DNA of 64,000 nt, taken from NCBI RefSeq assembly GCF_050624435.1, contig NC_134543.1, positions 122,712,475-122,776,474 on the forward strand, written 5' to 3'. The notes below the pieces were generated by a model, which saw only the letters and a list, made by a program, of their open reading frames with translations, ran no database searches and was not told the DNA's origin. Below, piece after piece: positions 1 through 10,802 of the stretch. Each line of letters opens with the position of its first letter. Within the stretch, counting starts at the first letter, position 1. Source of the DNA: Tenrec ecaudatus (lineage: Eukaryota > Chordata > Mammalia > Afrosoricida > Tenrecidae). Both the position numbers and the translations under genes were made by a program.

Positions 1-433
1 GCTTCACAACAATGATTACCTTCCACGCCACCCTCATCCTTTCTATTTGAGCTTTTGTTGTGAAAGTGGAGGTTTTTCTTGGAAGGACTGTGCACACATG
101 CCCCCGGGATGAGTAGCCGTTTCCGGGCCCACGTGCCTGAGTAAGGTCAGATCAGGTTGGTCAAGCTTATTCATGGTGTGTGTCAAAGTTTCTGGGCACC
201 CATACACCTGCAGCTCGTAGAAAATAAAGGCGGAGAATTAGAGGCCCCTGTTTGTGTAGCTCGTGGGAAAACATCATCCACGAAGAGATCAACCTGGAAA
301 CAGGACCCCCAAAGTACAGTGATGATGCTGCAGGCCAAGAGTGAGCCGAGGAAATGAAGTGGGAGGAGATGCTGAAGGTTCCACTGAGAGCTCCCGGGTG
401 AGCCCTGTCAGTCGCTGGGTGTGGGTGGCAGGC
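1..433. other. unassigned non-coding stretch
   Basis: No repeat family, gene or structured element recognised. The short open frame at 157-357 has no recognisable domain. Confidence 0.5.
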
Positions 434-920
434 AGTTACATAATCTCTTAACTTGCCAAGGGGTGGAGTCTACACTGTCAATCAGGTCGCAGCTTGAAGA
501 CCTCATTAAGAGGCGCGCAGGAGATAAATAGCTCACTGGAGGCCAGGTACACACTCCGCTTTGTCTTCCTGTTGAAAAGCCTCGTGGAGCTATGCTGACA
601 GCAGTCAGCGCCCTGGGGCTGGAGCAGCCACATGGAGACCCACACCAGCACTGAGATGCTTCCACCGCCACTGGATCCACAAGACATTCCACCCACTGGC
701 CTGTGATCTCCCTGCACTCAGCATCATTGCATATGTTGCCTGAATCTGAAGAGGAATTCACAGATTGGCATCGGACATATGGGTTTATGGGACTTATGGG
801 CTTGTTCTGGACTGGGCTGGGATATTTCCTTAATGTACAATTGCTCTTTATATAAAGTTCTTTCTTAGACGCATATGAGTGTCTCTGGATTTGTTTCTCT
901 GGTCCACCCAGACTGACACA
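434..920 (+). mobile_element. LTR-like repeat, copy A (MaLR-like solo LTR, diverged)
   Basis: About 490 bp that align by eye with the better-defined element at 2118-2618. Shared blocks include an opening TTACATAAT, GGAGCAGCCACATGGAGACC-like text near 620-640, a 'GAGATGCTTCCACCGCCACTGG' region near 654-675, a TATAAAG box near 852, and an ending that reads GTCTCTGGATTTGTTTCTCT then CAGACTGACACA. No clear target duplication and no coding capacity. Family assignment is inference; the relation to the other copies is seen directly. Confidence 0.55.
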
Positions 921-1430
921 CTGGGTTAGTCAGATTCTTCCTTGTGGTCACTTCACGCCACAGGGTTTTGTGAAGCCTGCACATCAACTCAAAAATGTTC
1001 AGGAAGTAATTCTGAATTAGCCAGAGTTTCTAATCGTTTTTCCTCTTGTTCTTTAGAAGTGTGCACATCACCCGGTTATCTCTGTATTTCTGAGGAGAGC
1101 CAGGTGGCTCACAGAGCTCTTCACTGCTGGACCAGGGAAGATTCCTATAAAAGTGATGCAACTGTGATTGAGACCACTCACATTCGCCCGAAGGTACTGA
1201 TTAGACATAGCAATGTCCCCCCACCTTAATATAGAGATAGGCTAGTTTGAGGTCAGATGAAGATGCATGGATGGAAACGCTTAAGTCTCTGTAACCTCAC
1301 AGGCTAAACAAACCTGAGATCTCCATGCACAATATTTCCAAGTGTGGCTTATCTTAGGAGTTAATTAAGAGAATTTTGTTTTTTAAAAATAACAGGATTT
1401 TTTACTCCTTTCTACTAGAGATTTAAATTT
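921..1430. other. unassigned non-coding stretch
   Basis: AT-rich towards the right end. Nothing recognised; the 95-residue open frame at 942-1229 shows no family features. Confidence 0.45.
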
Positions 1431-1755
1431 ATTACGATCCCTCGTGGCGTAATGCATTACATATTAGACTGCTGACCACAGGTCAGTAGTTTGAAACCAT
1501 CAGCCGTGATTTCTACTCCCATTTTTACACAGGGGTCCTGGTGACAAACGGGACAGAGTGGGTTATATATTGAACTGATAATCACAGCAGGTCTAAACCA
1601 CCAGCAGCTTCTAGGTGAAAGATGTGGCTTTCTACTCCCGTAAAGAGTTATATTCTCAGAAACCCAAAGGGGCAGTTCTACTCTGGTCTACTCTGACCTA
1701 GTGGGGTGCTAAGAGTCAGAGTCAACTCAACAGCAGTAAGTTTGGTTTGGGGAGA
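1431..1755 (+). mobile_element. two AfroSINE-type SINEs in tandem or nested
   Basis: The family is tRNA-derived and about 200 bp long: a head like AGCCCTGGTGGCGCAGTGGTTAA, a middle with GGTCAGCAGTTTGAAACCACCAGC, then CTTTCTACTCC..AAAGAGTTACAGTCTCAGAAACCC, a 3' part with TCTACTCTGTCCTATAGGGTCGCTATGAGTCAGAATCGACTC, and a GTTTGGTTT tail. The first copy (1431-1530) shows only the head and middle. A second begins near 1540 and runs through the full 3' part to the GTTTGGTTTGGGG tail near 1755. This repeat type is restricted to Afrotheria and is the main clue to the taxon. Confidence 0.75.
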
Positions 1756-2117
1756 ACTTTTTAGGTTGAAGTCAATATTCCATTTTTTTAAATACAAAAT
1801 TACAGAATCCAAAACTACAGAGTAAAATGCGACAGCCAGGAGCAAAATTAGAAGTCGAAAAATCAGAACCAGGTGATGCCACGAAGGCATGGCTGGGCTA
1901 GGAAGGGGTAATTACCCATCGCTCCATGTGTATCCTGGGGAATGCTAACCTTTTGCAAGTAGTCTTGCTAGGCCAGGTGCTAGAATTGAGTTAATTCTGT
2001 TAAAACAGAAATCTATGAAAAGTATTCCTATCTTGAAAGAAAGGCTAGTAAACGCTGCCTCTGACACAAAGAAGTGACCAGAAAACTGTTACTCTGTCTA
2101 GACTTTCAGGTGGGGAA

Positions 2118-2618
2118 TGTTACATAATTTCATGTCAACCTGATACAGCAGTAGATGGCAGAGTCTAGCCTGTCGATCAGGTCACAGTCTGATGATGCCT
2201 CCGTGTAGGCGTGACCTTCTCGTGAGAATTCTGGGAACTTCCTCTCTTTCTCCCTGGAGGCAGGCCACACGCTCTCTGCTGTCCCCCCTCCGGTACCCAA
2301 GCCCTATGGAGCAGCACTGAGGAGCCACATGGAGACCCTCCCAAGTGCTGAGATGCTTCCACGGCCACTGGCGCCGCAAGATTTTTTACCCACCAATCTG
2401 ATCTTTCTGCATTCGGTATCATTGCAGGTGCTACATGAGTCTGAAGAGGAATTTATGGACTAGTATTGTAGATGTGGGCTAATATCAGACTCATGGACGT
2501 GATCTGGACTAAGCTGGGGTGTTTTCTCAATAATCAATTACTCTTTGATATAAAGCTCTTTCTGACACAGAGATGAGTGTCTCTATATTTCTTTCTCTAG
2601 TCAACCCAGACTAACACA
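2118..2618 (+). mobile_element. solo LTR-like element with 5-bp target duplication, copy B
   Basis: 501 bp starting TGTTACATAA and ending CTAACACA (TG...CA termini with a short TGTTA/TAACA inversion). It is flanked directly by GGGAA at 2113-2117 and again at 2619-2623. TG/CA ends plus a 5-bp duplication are the signature of LTR retrotransposon integration, and no internal region remains, so this reads as a solo LTR. A TATAAAG-like box lies near 2548. No coding capacity. ERVL-MaLR affinity is a guess from length and style. Confidence 0.75.
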
Positions 2619-2984
2619 GGGAAGAAAATCAGGGAGCTGCTACGGGAAACTGAAACCATGCGTGCAACATGCAATTGTGTCTGGGATCTGAAGGTATATG
2701 TGAATCTTTGTGGTGCATGAATCTCTAGGTAAGAATTAGTGTCAAATTTGGCCTGGGATCACTAAAATGAAGTCTGTAGGGTCCGTTGGAAACCAAAATT
2801 TAAACTGTATGGGAACATGACCACAATATAAGACACACAAGACCCTGGGGTGGGAGTATTTCCAGTGATGGTGAATTCACAATTAAAAATTATAATCATA
2901 TAAAGAAAAGATCTACTAGACATAAGATACAAATAAGAGAAACTAGTACCACAAAACATAACATAATAAAAATTTAAAACAAAT
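2619..2984. other. unassigned non-coding stretch
   Basis: AT-rich, no recognised element. Confidence 0.45.
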
Positions 2985-3155
2985 AAAACTGATTGCCACT
3001 GAGCCGATGCTGACTCATGGCAACCCTCTGTGGGATTCTGAGACTGTTTATAAGAGTAGAAAGCCCAGTCTTTCTCCCAAGGAGCTGCTGGTGGTTTCAA
3101 ACTGCCAACCATGTGGATTGCAGCCTAACACATTACCACTACACTACTATAAAAT
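2985..3155 (-). mobile_element. AfroSINE, minus orientation
   Basis: Reads on the plus strand as ACTGATTGCCACTGAGCCGATGCTGACTC, then CTGAGACTGTTTATAAGAGTAGAAAGCCC, then GGAGCTGCTGGTGGTTTCAAACTGCC. It lacks a clean head. Confidence 0.75.
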
Positions 3156-3794
3156 AATGAGTCGAAAAACACAAAGAATAGGAAACATAAAGGAGTAACA
3201 GAATACTGATCTCATGTACACACAAGAATTGAAGGATGAGTAACATTTCTAGAAATGACAAATTATCATAAGATCTCAAATCAAAACATCCATTTTTCCA
3301 GGCTTCCTTTTTCATGGAATTTAAGGAAAGGCAAAACTAATGTCTGTTGATGGAAGATGGAAGACGGAGTATATTTAGTTAGGGAGCACAGTACATGGGG
3401 AGCGCTTACAGGGTAACGAGAAGTTGTCTTCTCTTGACCACAATTGATAGTTACATGAGATATTTTACTTGTACAGTCCTCAGCACGTTACTACATATAT
3501 GTGAATATTCATTTTAAAATTTCAATGGAGAGCTTTCATAACAAATCAGAGAGCATGAGTGAACTTGGAGACAGAACTAAGGAAAGTGCATGGAATGTAT
3601 GACAGAGGAGACAACAGATACGGAAGAGAAGCAGTAATCAAAATGAGACAATCTCTCATACCTCTAATAAGTGTTTCAGAAAGACAGACTGGGGAACAGT
3701 AAACTGTCAGAGGATATTCGGAATTAAAAGGAAACACAAATAAGGATGAATAAGCATGCCCACTCCTAAACAGAACCTATAAATACAACACACA
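3156..3794. other. unassigned non-coding stretch
   Basis: AT-rich, no recognised element; open frames are short and without domains. Confidence 0.45.
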
Positions 3795-3870
3795 CACATA
3801 TCACCTCCTAAACACACGCATATCACCTCCAAAACACACACATATCACCTCCTAAACACACGCATATCAC
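3795..3870. repeat. 22-bp minisatellite with two alternating unit types
   Basis: About 3.5 copies of a 22-bp unit (CAYATATCACCTCCTAAACACA type). Units alternate between a CACATATC start and a CGCATATC start, so the effective period may be 44 bp. It follows a short CA run at 3788-3797 from which it may have grown. Confidence 0.85.
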
Positions 3871-3984
3871 AGTGACCCTGCAGAACTCCACAACAAGTAA
3901 AAAGCAACCGGGAAGACAAATGACCAGAAAGGAACAAAACTTTTATTGGTAACACACTTCTCATCCACAGCAACAGAAGCCTCC

Positions 3985-4090
3985 CCGGGGGGACTTGATG
4001 GCCGAGTGCTGGGCTCCTAGCCCCAAGGTCAGCAGTTTGAAACCACCAGCTGCTTAGAGAAAACACCTTCTTTTCCACTGAGGTATTCAG
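3985..4090 (+). mobile_element. AfroSINE fragment, head and middle
   Basis: Contains ACTTGATGGCCGAGTGCTGGG (degenerate head) and AAGGTCAGCAGTTTGAAACC. Truncated before the 3' half. Confidence 0.6.
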
Positions 4091-4254
4091 GATTAGGGAC
4101 AAGCTGCCGCCACTCCTTCAACAGGTTTTTATGAGAATAATACTGTCTATGTGCCACTTGAGGACTCTCAAAACTCTGGATCCAGGTGCGTCACATAAAG
4201 CTTATGATGGAGAACACAAGTGCTCCACAAGGTAAAATAAAGAAGAATCCATGC

Positions 4255-4458
4255 CATACTCAATGCTACCAAGTCGATGCCATCTCAGAGTGACCTTATA
4301 GGACAGGGTAGAGCTGCCCCGGTGGGCTTCTGAGAGTGTAATTTTTTGTGGGAGTAGAAAGCCTCATCTTTCTTCTTCAGAGAGACTGGAGGTTTTAAAC
4401 TGGTGGTCTTGTGATTAGCAGCCACACGCATAACCCACCTGGCCACCAGGGCTCCTCA
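4255..4458 (-). mobile_element. AfroSINE, near full length, minus orientation
   Basis: On the plus strand it opens with ACCAAGTCGATGCCATCTCAG, passes GGACAGGGTAGAGCTGCCCC and GAGTAGAAAGCCTCATCTTTC, and ends with GGCCACCAGGGCTCC, the reverse of the SINE head. Confidence 0.85.
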
Positions 4459-4539
4459 GAATAAAGGACAGTGTCTAATGCACTGGAACGTGTCAGAGAA
4501 AGGTTTCCGACTGGAGCTGAGGACTCAGAGATGCATGGG

Positions 4540-4690
4540 AAATAGCAGATGAACACTGAGAATTCTGTGAGAGCAGAGTCCTTGTCTGTCTGGGCATGAC
4601 TGTGTCTCCGGGATTGGGAATCATACCTGGCGCTCAGGAGGTGTTCCAGATTTGCATAGTGAATGAATGCATGCATGCATAAATAAACAA
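4540..4690 (+). mobile_element. possible L2 3' tail
   Basis: CATACCTGGCGCTCAGGAGG followed by GTGAATGAATGCATGCATGC resembles the end of L2, whose consensus has a 'cctggcacatagtagg...caataaatg...gaatgaa' ending. Old and diverged. Confidence 0.4.
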
Positions 4691-5034
4691 GGAGGTAAGA
4701 ACATAGAAGTGTTTCCCAAAGGGTCTCCTGGGATTGCTGGAACAATCTAAGGGGATTGCAAAATCAAATACCTATACTTTACCCTGGATTATGAGCTACA
4801 ACACAAACATTTTAATTGCCTGGGGGAGCTGGGTAACTTCCCCCCGCCAAAAAAAGGCACAATAGGTCAAATTAAATGTCAAATCTCTGGTTTAAGGCAG
4901 ATAATATGGAGGTGAGAAAGCAAAGCATGTTTGAGAACCAAAGTTCAATATAGCCAATAAGTAGAAAAGGTGGTGAGTAAGGAAAAGGCATGTCAACTTT
5001 GATAGCAGAGAGGGGTGTATGCTTCCAATGTGGC

Positions 5035-5545
5035 CTCATAGGCCTGTGGAAGCTGGACCCTAGATAAGAAAGAGTGAAAAAGAAGGAGGAGGAGGAGGAG
5101 GAGGAGAAGGAGGAGGGGGAGGGGGGGAGGGGGAGGAGGAGGAGGAGGAGGAGGAGGAGAAGGAGAAGGAGAAGAAGAAGAAGAAGAAGAAGGCGAAATG
5201 CCTTTGAACAATGCTGGGGAACCACACTGCAAGTCCCACGGATGGCCCAAAGAACAAACAAATCTGTCTCAGAAGAAGTACAGCCTGACGCGCCTTAGAG
5301 AGGAGGTGGGTGAGGCTTTGGCTCATGAACTTTGGACACCAGTCCTTGCAGAAGGACATCATGCTTGGTAAGGCAGCAAGTGGAGCAGTGAAAACGAGGA
5401 AGACTTTGGACGCCATGAATAGACACTGTGGCTGCACAGATGGGCTCGAACCCAAGCCCGCCTGGAGGATGGCAGTGTTTCATTCTGTTGTCCAGAGTCG
5501 CAGCGAGTGGGCCCCACTTGACAGCACCTAGCAACAACAACACAA
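5035..5545 (+). mobile_element. RTE-type LINE 3' end, interrupted by a purine microsatellite
   Basis: This is the C-terminal tail region of an RTE (BovB-like) ORF plus the 3' end. Diagnostic text in order: GGCCTGTGGAAGCTGGACCC (5040s), AAAGAACAAACAAATCTGTC (5247), GGACATCATGCTTGGTAAGG (5350), GTTTCATTCTGTTGTCCAGA (5478), and an ending TAGCAACAACAACA (5530-5542). Reading frames are broken and nothing is functional. A GGA/GAA block at 5074-5193 replaces or expands an A/G-rich part of the element. Confidence 0.85.
5074..5193. repeat. GGA/GAA polypurine microsatellite
   Basis: About 120 nt of uninterrupted purine with GGA and GAA triplets and a short GGGGGAGGGG stretch. The minus strand is pure CCT/CTT. 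It generates artefactual open frames of poly-Glu/Arg on one strand and poly-Leu/Pro/Ser on the other, which should not be taken as genes. Confidence 0.95.
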
Positions 5546-5704
5546 GACAAGGAAGAAGAGCAACGCGAGTGAAGGTAGAAAGCTATAACGTTAGAAGGTA
5601 GAAAGACCAATGTTGGCAACATCAAAGGGTATGGCCTTCCTCCTAAGATCAACAGGACGCCCTCAAAGTTTGCATTTTTCAAAGACTGTGTGGGTTTCGG
5701 CCTA

Positions 5705-5745
5705 AAGGGCCCTGATGGCAGCGGTTAAAGTGCTCAGGTGGCCAC
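5705..5745 (+). mobile_element. AfroSINE head fragment
   Basis: GGGCCCTGATGGCAGCGGTT followed by AAAGTGCTCAG matches the SINE head only; the rest is missing. Confidence 0.5.
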
Positions 5746-6431
5746 AGAAAGGTCCGCAGCTCCCCTGGGGAAGAGGAGGCGGTCTGTCTCCCTAAATATG
5801 ACAGACTTGGAAATCTGACTATGTCCCCAGGGTCGCTGCGAGTGCCAGCAGTGTGGATGTGGGAGAAATGAGCCCAGTTCTCTGAGGTGAGAGGGTATTT
5901 CCTCCCTGGTAATAGGGTGCGCCGTTGCTCCGACTTCTACTGAAAAAGTGCTTGACAGGCATGTGAGAGCAAGAAAGAGGCAGGTGGCCAGATGTTGAGC
6001 AGGTTTTAGGAACACACACAAAATCCTGGCTATCCAAATCCTGCCGTGGGCGTGTTTTCCAGTCAGCCCCAGGGCTTGTGGCAGAGATAAACTAGGGAAA
6101 GAAGACACCCCAGATCCAGGGGAACATTCTGTTCAGGCTTTTCCGTCTCAAACCTGCAATGTGCTGGCCAGGCTGTTGTCCAATTGTTTGGTGTCCACCT
6201 GGCCCAATCCTACCCAAAAACATCAGCAAGCCACACGGAGGCCGAGCCCAGGAACGCTTGCTAACTTTTGTGAAGTTCGAGGTTCTGTCCCCTAGCAAAA
6301 CCAGCTTGTCAAAGGAGGGTCTGTGGAAATAAGTATGGTCTTTCTCAAAGGCACAGCTTCCAGAAGCGTGCAGAGAGGTCTACAAGACTCGGGCTGACTA
6401 AAGTCGTTCCCTAGCCAACGTGCACTGAGCC
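5746..6431. other. unassigned non-coding stretch
   Basis: No repeat or gene recognised. The 124-residue open frame on the minus strand (5734-6108) has no identifiable domain. Confidence 0.45.
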
Positions 6432-6645
6432 CTGGAAGCAGAGCGGTTCAGCATGTGGTTGCTAACCTCAAGATCCGCGGCACGAGCCCACTAGCCCTCT
6501 ATGGGGCAAAGAGGAGGCGTTCCACTCTGCTGAGTTACAGTCTCAGAGACCCATTATGGCAGCTGTACTTTGTCTTCCAGTCACTGTGGGTTGGCATCGA
6601 CTGGATGGCAGTGAGTTTGGCTTTGAGTTTTGAGCCAATGTGAAG
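6432..6645 (+). mobile_element. AfroSINE, full length
   Basis: Degenerate head with GCATGTGGTTGCTAACCTCAAG, middle with GAGTTACAGTCTCAGAGACCC, 3' part TGTGGGTTGGCATCGACTGG, and tail GAGTTTGGCTTTGAG. Confidence 0.75.
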
Positions 6646-7200
6646 GTCAGGAAACGTGTCCTGCTGGGCTGAACAGCCCTGGGGAAATGGTCTGGAGCCG
6701 GGAGGGAGAGCCAAGGCTGTGCTGTCATGGAGTCACTGGCCCTACTGCATCTTCACTCTACATCCATGATGCTCAGGGGCCGTGGCCTCTGCATCCGCCA
6801 ACCTGCCACCACAGGTTCTTCTCCGTCACTCGCTAAAGCCGCGTGTCAGACGCGTGCTCAGGAATTCTTCCGGCGCTTCGTCCAGTTCGCCCGAAGGCGA
6901 GGAAGAGAGTCAAAAGTCCGGGTGTTCTCTGACACAAGCACCTCAGGCCTAGAAAGGGCAACAGGATCTGAAGGAAGGGAGACCAAGTCTGCAGCCAGAA
7001 GGACAAAGAAGCAGCGAGAGGGCCCGGGGGCAGTAGCTGCCTTCAGTTGGGTTGGCTGAGCCCCACTCAACGCCATGGAGCATCCTTCCCTTAACCTGCA
7101 GCCTCCCACCTCGGCAGATGGGGATGGGCAGGACCAGGGAAGGAGAGGGCTCAGGACCATTATAGAGTCACACTTAACACAACTTGGGGGAGAGGGAGGG
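6646..7200. other. unassigned non-coding stretch
   Basis: GC-moderate, no recognised repeat. Open frames here have no recognisable families. Confidence 0.45.
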
Positions 7201-7204
7201 ACAC

Positions 7205-7285
7205 TATGTATGGTAAGTCCTGGTACAGATCAGGACTTACCATAGTGGGGGGGGGGTACAGAGCAGGACCTACAATACCACCCAC
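7205..7285. repeat. perfect 14-bp inverted repeat (hairpin) with a partial third copy
   Basis: TATGGTAAGTCCTG at 7209-7222 and CAGGACTTACCATA at 7231-7244 are exact reverse complements around the 8-nt loop GTACAGAT. The outer CACTA/TAGTG extends the stem past a small bulge. After a G run, GTACAGAGCAGGACCTACAA near 7256-7275 repeats the right half with a few changes. Origin unknown. Confidence 0.85.
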
Positions 7286-7857
7286 TTGGGGGTGGGGGGC
7301 ACTGCATGGCTCAGGGGGCTTCAAAAGCAAATACATACAACAGATAGCTGAATCACGGACTCTAGTGTAAATGTGCTTAATTCCAGGGGGCGCTGAGTGT
7401 CTGCTTTCTGAGAAGGGGTGCAGGCCAAGTAAGTTTGGGAACCTTCAGTGCACCATGTTGCACTCAGACCCACCAACTCCCCCAGGCCTCCCCTGTCTCA
7501 GGCCCGACCTGGTGATGCTGATGTCGGTGATACAGAGGGAACGTTCCGAACTGAGTCCAGTGTGTCTGGTGTCTACAGCTGAGTAAGTGATTAATAAGCA
7601 CACACCCTGTAACTATTATGAACGGCTATCAAACCATACAACACGCTAAAGACGCTGTTGTTGTGAGTGAGCCAAAGAGACAATGTTTTATTTCTTCTTT
7701 GTAATCAGCCCCTGAATATATGTTCTGGGCAGGAAGGAAAGCAGGAAGGGGAGGGAGAGACTGCCATTGCTATAGTTTGTACTTTGTACTATTACAGGAG
7801 GCACTGGTATCAGGCGCTATGGGAAGCCCTTCTGTATTCACAAAGGTTGCCTGTGAT
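7286..7857. other. unassigned non-coding stretch
   Basis: Nothing recognised. Confidence 0.4.
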
Positions 7858-8060
7858 ATCGAAAACCAAAACCAACCTCGCTGCCCTAGAGCTGATGCAG
7901 ACTGACAGTAATCCTACAGGACAGGCTGGAGCTGCTCTTGGCTTCCGAGACCGTAACTCTTTCTGGGAGTAGGAAGCCTCGTCCTGCTCCCTTGGAGCAG
8001 CTGGTGAATTCAAACTGCTGGCCTTGAAGTTAGCAGCCCAATACCACTCACTCACCAATA
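7858..8060 (-). mobile_element. AfroSINE, minus orientation
   Basis: Plus-strand landmarks: AAAACCAAAACCAACCTCGC, GGAGTAGGAAGCCTCGTCC, GGTGAATTCAAACTGCTGGCC, AGTTAGCAGCCCAATACC. The A/C-rich left end is the reverse of the GTTTGGTTT tail. Confidence 0.85.
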
Positions 8061-8189
8061 CCGAGTGTCTGTGCTACGCTGCACCCTGTGTTCGGAATTG
8101 TGGCAAACACACAAGTCCTCAAGGTTCCCACCACTTAGACAGACAGACCCAAATAGATAATCCCAGTGACCGCCCACTGACCATACTGA

Positions 8190-8378
8190 AGCGCAAAACC
8201 TGTCCTTGAGTCCATGCCAACTCATAGTGACCCAATAGGACAGGGCAGAACAGGGCAAACCCCTGAGTTTCTGAGACTGTAACGCTTTATGGAAAACCCT
8301 GTCGTGCTCCTGAGAAGCATCTGGTGGATTCAAACTGCTGGCCTTGCAGCCGCTATGTCACCAGGGCCCTAATGAGGC
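8190..8378 (-). mobile_element. AfroSINE, minus orientation
   Basis: Begins with AAAACCTGTCCTTGAGTCCA, includes CAACTCATAGTGACCCAATA, and ends with TATGTCACCAGGGCCC, the reversed head. It lies 130 bp from the previous copy in the same orientation. Confidence 0.85.
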
Positions 8379-8968
8379 CATTGCCTTTCCTCCCTTACCC
8401 CCACCCTCCCCCAAACAAAGTCACACCACATTTTCCCGTAACTACTTACTCCCTGAGCGAGAAAAGGGTATCTTTTTCAAAATCCTTCTATAACATGAAG
8501 GCGGTGGTAGGGGAAGACACAAAGCGGGGGCTTGCCCTGAATCCCTTCTCTTCTTGTTCGTCCTTGGGCAGGGCTGGCAGCACGTGCCCCTGGGGAGCCC
8601 CAGCAGGCCTCCTCTACGCAGGTACCAGGTCTTTGGCACAAGTGACAGAGACTCTGAGGTTGACTACAGAAAGCCCGAGCCTGTCTTTCTCCACAATAAC
8701 CCACCATATGGACGCAACCAAAGCAAAGCTTTGCCAGGGCCCAAGGGGCAGGCGCGATGTTCCAAACAGTACTTCCACCACTGGGAATGGTAAACTATAC
8801 AACCTCTAAATTCCAAAGGCTATTACTGATCGTGTTTGCAATTACTGTGCTAAATAAAACTGAGTCAAGATGCTGGCTTCCAATGGCCTAATCTTATTAT
8901 GCAGTCAGAGAACATGTGTGCTTGTGTGTGAGAGAGAGATTGTGTGTGTTCGTACCTACCCGTACACT
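8379..8968. other. unassigned non-coding stretch
   Basis: No recognised repeat apart from short TG/GA tracts near 8925-8950. The 161-residue open frame (8324-8809) starts inside a SINE and shows no domain. Confidence 0.45.
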
Positions 8969-9112
8969 ACTGGCCATCCGTTTCCTTCCAAGTCACGATG
9001 ACCCACTGTGTTTCTGAGCAGAGCTGTACTCTGGTGGGCTTTCAGTGGCTGTGATCTTGTCACACCGTAGATGGCCAAGCCTTTCTTCAGAGGGGCTCCT
9101 GAGTGACCTCAA
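8969..9112 (-). mobile_element. diverged AfroSINE-like fragment
   Basis: TTTCCTTCCAAGTCACGATG and CAGAGCTGTACTCTGGTGGG resemble the reversed 3' half of the SINE; the other landmarks are weak. Confidence 0.4.
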
Positions 9113-10234
9113 AGCATCAGCTTTTAGGCTACTCAAGTGTGTAGCGTTCTGAGCGCCTCAGAGCTGTCGGTGTGTGTATAAATGTACACACACACACACA
9201 CATCTTCTTGCTCGTTGGTCTCAGCCATTCTGAAACTAAGAAGAGTGCAAGCCCCCTGAACACACCTACCTCGTGCAGACGAGTAAGGCAAGCGGAGTAC
9301 AGTCTGTCCCCTTCATACTACATGCCATACTCGCCGAGGACAGCTTCCAAGACATTGAACCAGAGAGACTTTGGAGATCAAAACACCCTGCAGATGCACC
9401 CCAGTGTGGAGGACTGTGTGAGGAGCAGACAGAACATTGGGTTGCTACCCTCCATCACCCTAAAAGCTTACCAAATGGAGATACACATCTGGTCTTCACC
9501 CCAACACAGTAAGCACATGAAACAGCCCATCTACTTTAGTTGTCTAGCCTCTGGCTCTTTTTTTTTTTTAAGCAATCTCTGGCCCACAGGCTTAGCTCAT
9601 CCCTCTTCTCACGTGAATCACCTTTTCATTAGCAGTTAGAGACAGCAGTCTTTGTGATTTCTGGTCAAAGAGCAGAGCCATCCTCTTCTCTGAAATGATT
9701 TCCCTTCCCCTGGACTTTCTGCGGCTGCTGTTGCTCCTGATTCATCTAATGGCTTTCAGAGAAAACCATTGCAAAGGACATTACTAAGTCAACCCAACAC
9801 GCAGTGTCCTTAACTCTCGCTTCCAAGTATTTTGCCAACCAATGTGCTTGCTAAACCAAGTCAAAGCAATGTTCAGGCTGTGACTGGGAAAGCTTGGAGC
9901 CAAGCTCCCTAATGGGGCTACCTTACATTTCTATGTGTTAGACATCACCGGATAGTATCCAAGCAAGTGCTTGTACTTACCCGGCACAGTTACGACGGGG
10001 TTTCAAAATCACATGTTTGTGCCTAGCCAGCTTAGAATACGGATCAGGAAGGTTTTCAGTCATTTAAGACACAGAACTGCAATCTCTTCTACCAAGGAAA
10101 GCATGAGATCAAGATCTTGACTCTCTTGAAGGGAGAACTGTCCTTGCCCAGTCTGGCAGAGGTGGCAGTGAGGAAAAGTGGGCTGCAGAGTTAAAAATTT
10201 AAATTAAAAAAAGGAAGAAAGAAAAAGATGTCCA
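9113..10234. other. unassigned non-coding stretch
   Basis: Contains a short CA run (9185-9203) and a T run (9559-9569). No gene or transposon recognised. The 155-residue open frame (9172-9639) begins in the CA run and has no domain. Confidence 0.45.
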
Positions 10235-10645
10235 TCAACTGATCATCACTACGCGGTCTACTATTATTATCTGGACTATAATATTACCCAACAACAACAG
10301 GAATGAGGGGAAAACACTGATGACGCTCGAGAACATTACCCTAGGGGAAAGAAGCCAGGCACACAGGAACAGGTATGGTATGATCCCACGGAGAGGAAAC
10401 ATCCAGAAATGGCAACTCTGTGGGCACAACGTTGATTAGTGGTTGCCTGGGGCGAGAACTTGAGACAGATGGGTGACAGGGGCAAATGGGCCTGAGGGAT
10501 CTTTTCGGCATGACGAAAATATTCTACAACAGGTTTACGGTGGTAGTTTCACAACTGGGTAAATTTGCCTTTAAAAAAATCATTGAATTGTACCCTTCAA
10601 ATAGGTATTTTTAATGCCTCAATAGAAAAATAAAATCAGAAGAAA
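10235..10645 (+). mobile_element. old L1 3' end (L1M-like)
   Basis: Characteristic 3' UTR text of old mammalian L1: GATTAGTGGTTGCCTGGGGC (10433), ATGACGAAAATATTCTACAA (10510), CATTGAATTGTACCCTTCAA (10581), then TGCCTCAATAGAAAAATAAA at the polyA end. No coding capacity. It is antisense to RORA. Confidence 0.8.
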
Positions 10646-10679
10646 GGAGTATGATTACTGGTTCCTTAAAAAAGTTTGG

Positions 10680-10800
10680 AGCTTAGTTACAGGGTCACAG
10701 AGTGCCAGAGCTGGCAGAAGCTGGCAGCTTGGCGTGTCTCCAGACTGATGGAGCAGGTGCCTGGTCAACCTGGAATGAGAACCCAGGCCTCTTGGTCACG
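10680..10800 (+). mobile_element. possible MIR fragment
   Basis: GGTCACAGAGTGCCAGAGCTGG and GAGAACCCAGGCCTCTTGG recall the MIR core and its 'gaacccaggtct' region. Confidence 0.4.
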
Positions 10801-10802
10801 AG

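Noticed and set aside
3795..3870. Short spaced repeats considered as a CRISPR array
   Set aside because: Direct abutting 22-bp units without spacers, in a mammalian intron; it is a minisatellite.
4872..5455. Open frames of 74-131 residues rich in Leu/Pro/Ser or Glu/Arg
   Set aside because: They are translations of the GGA/GAA microsatellite in an RTE copy, in several frames and both strands.
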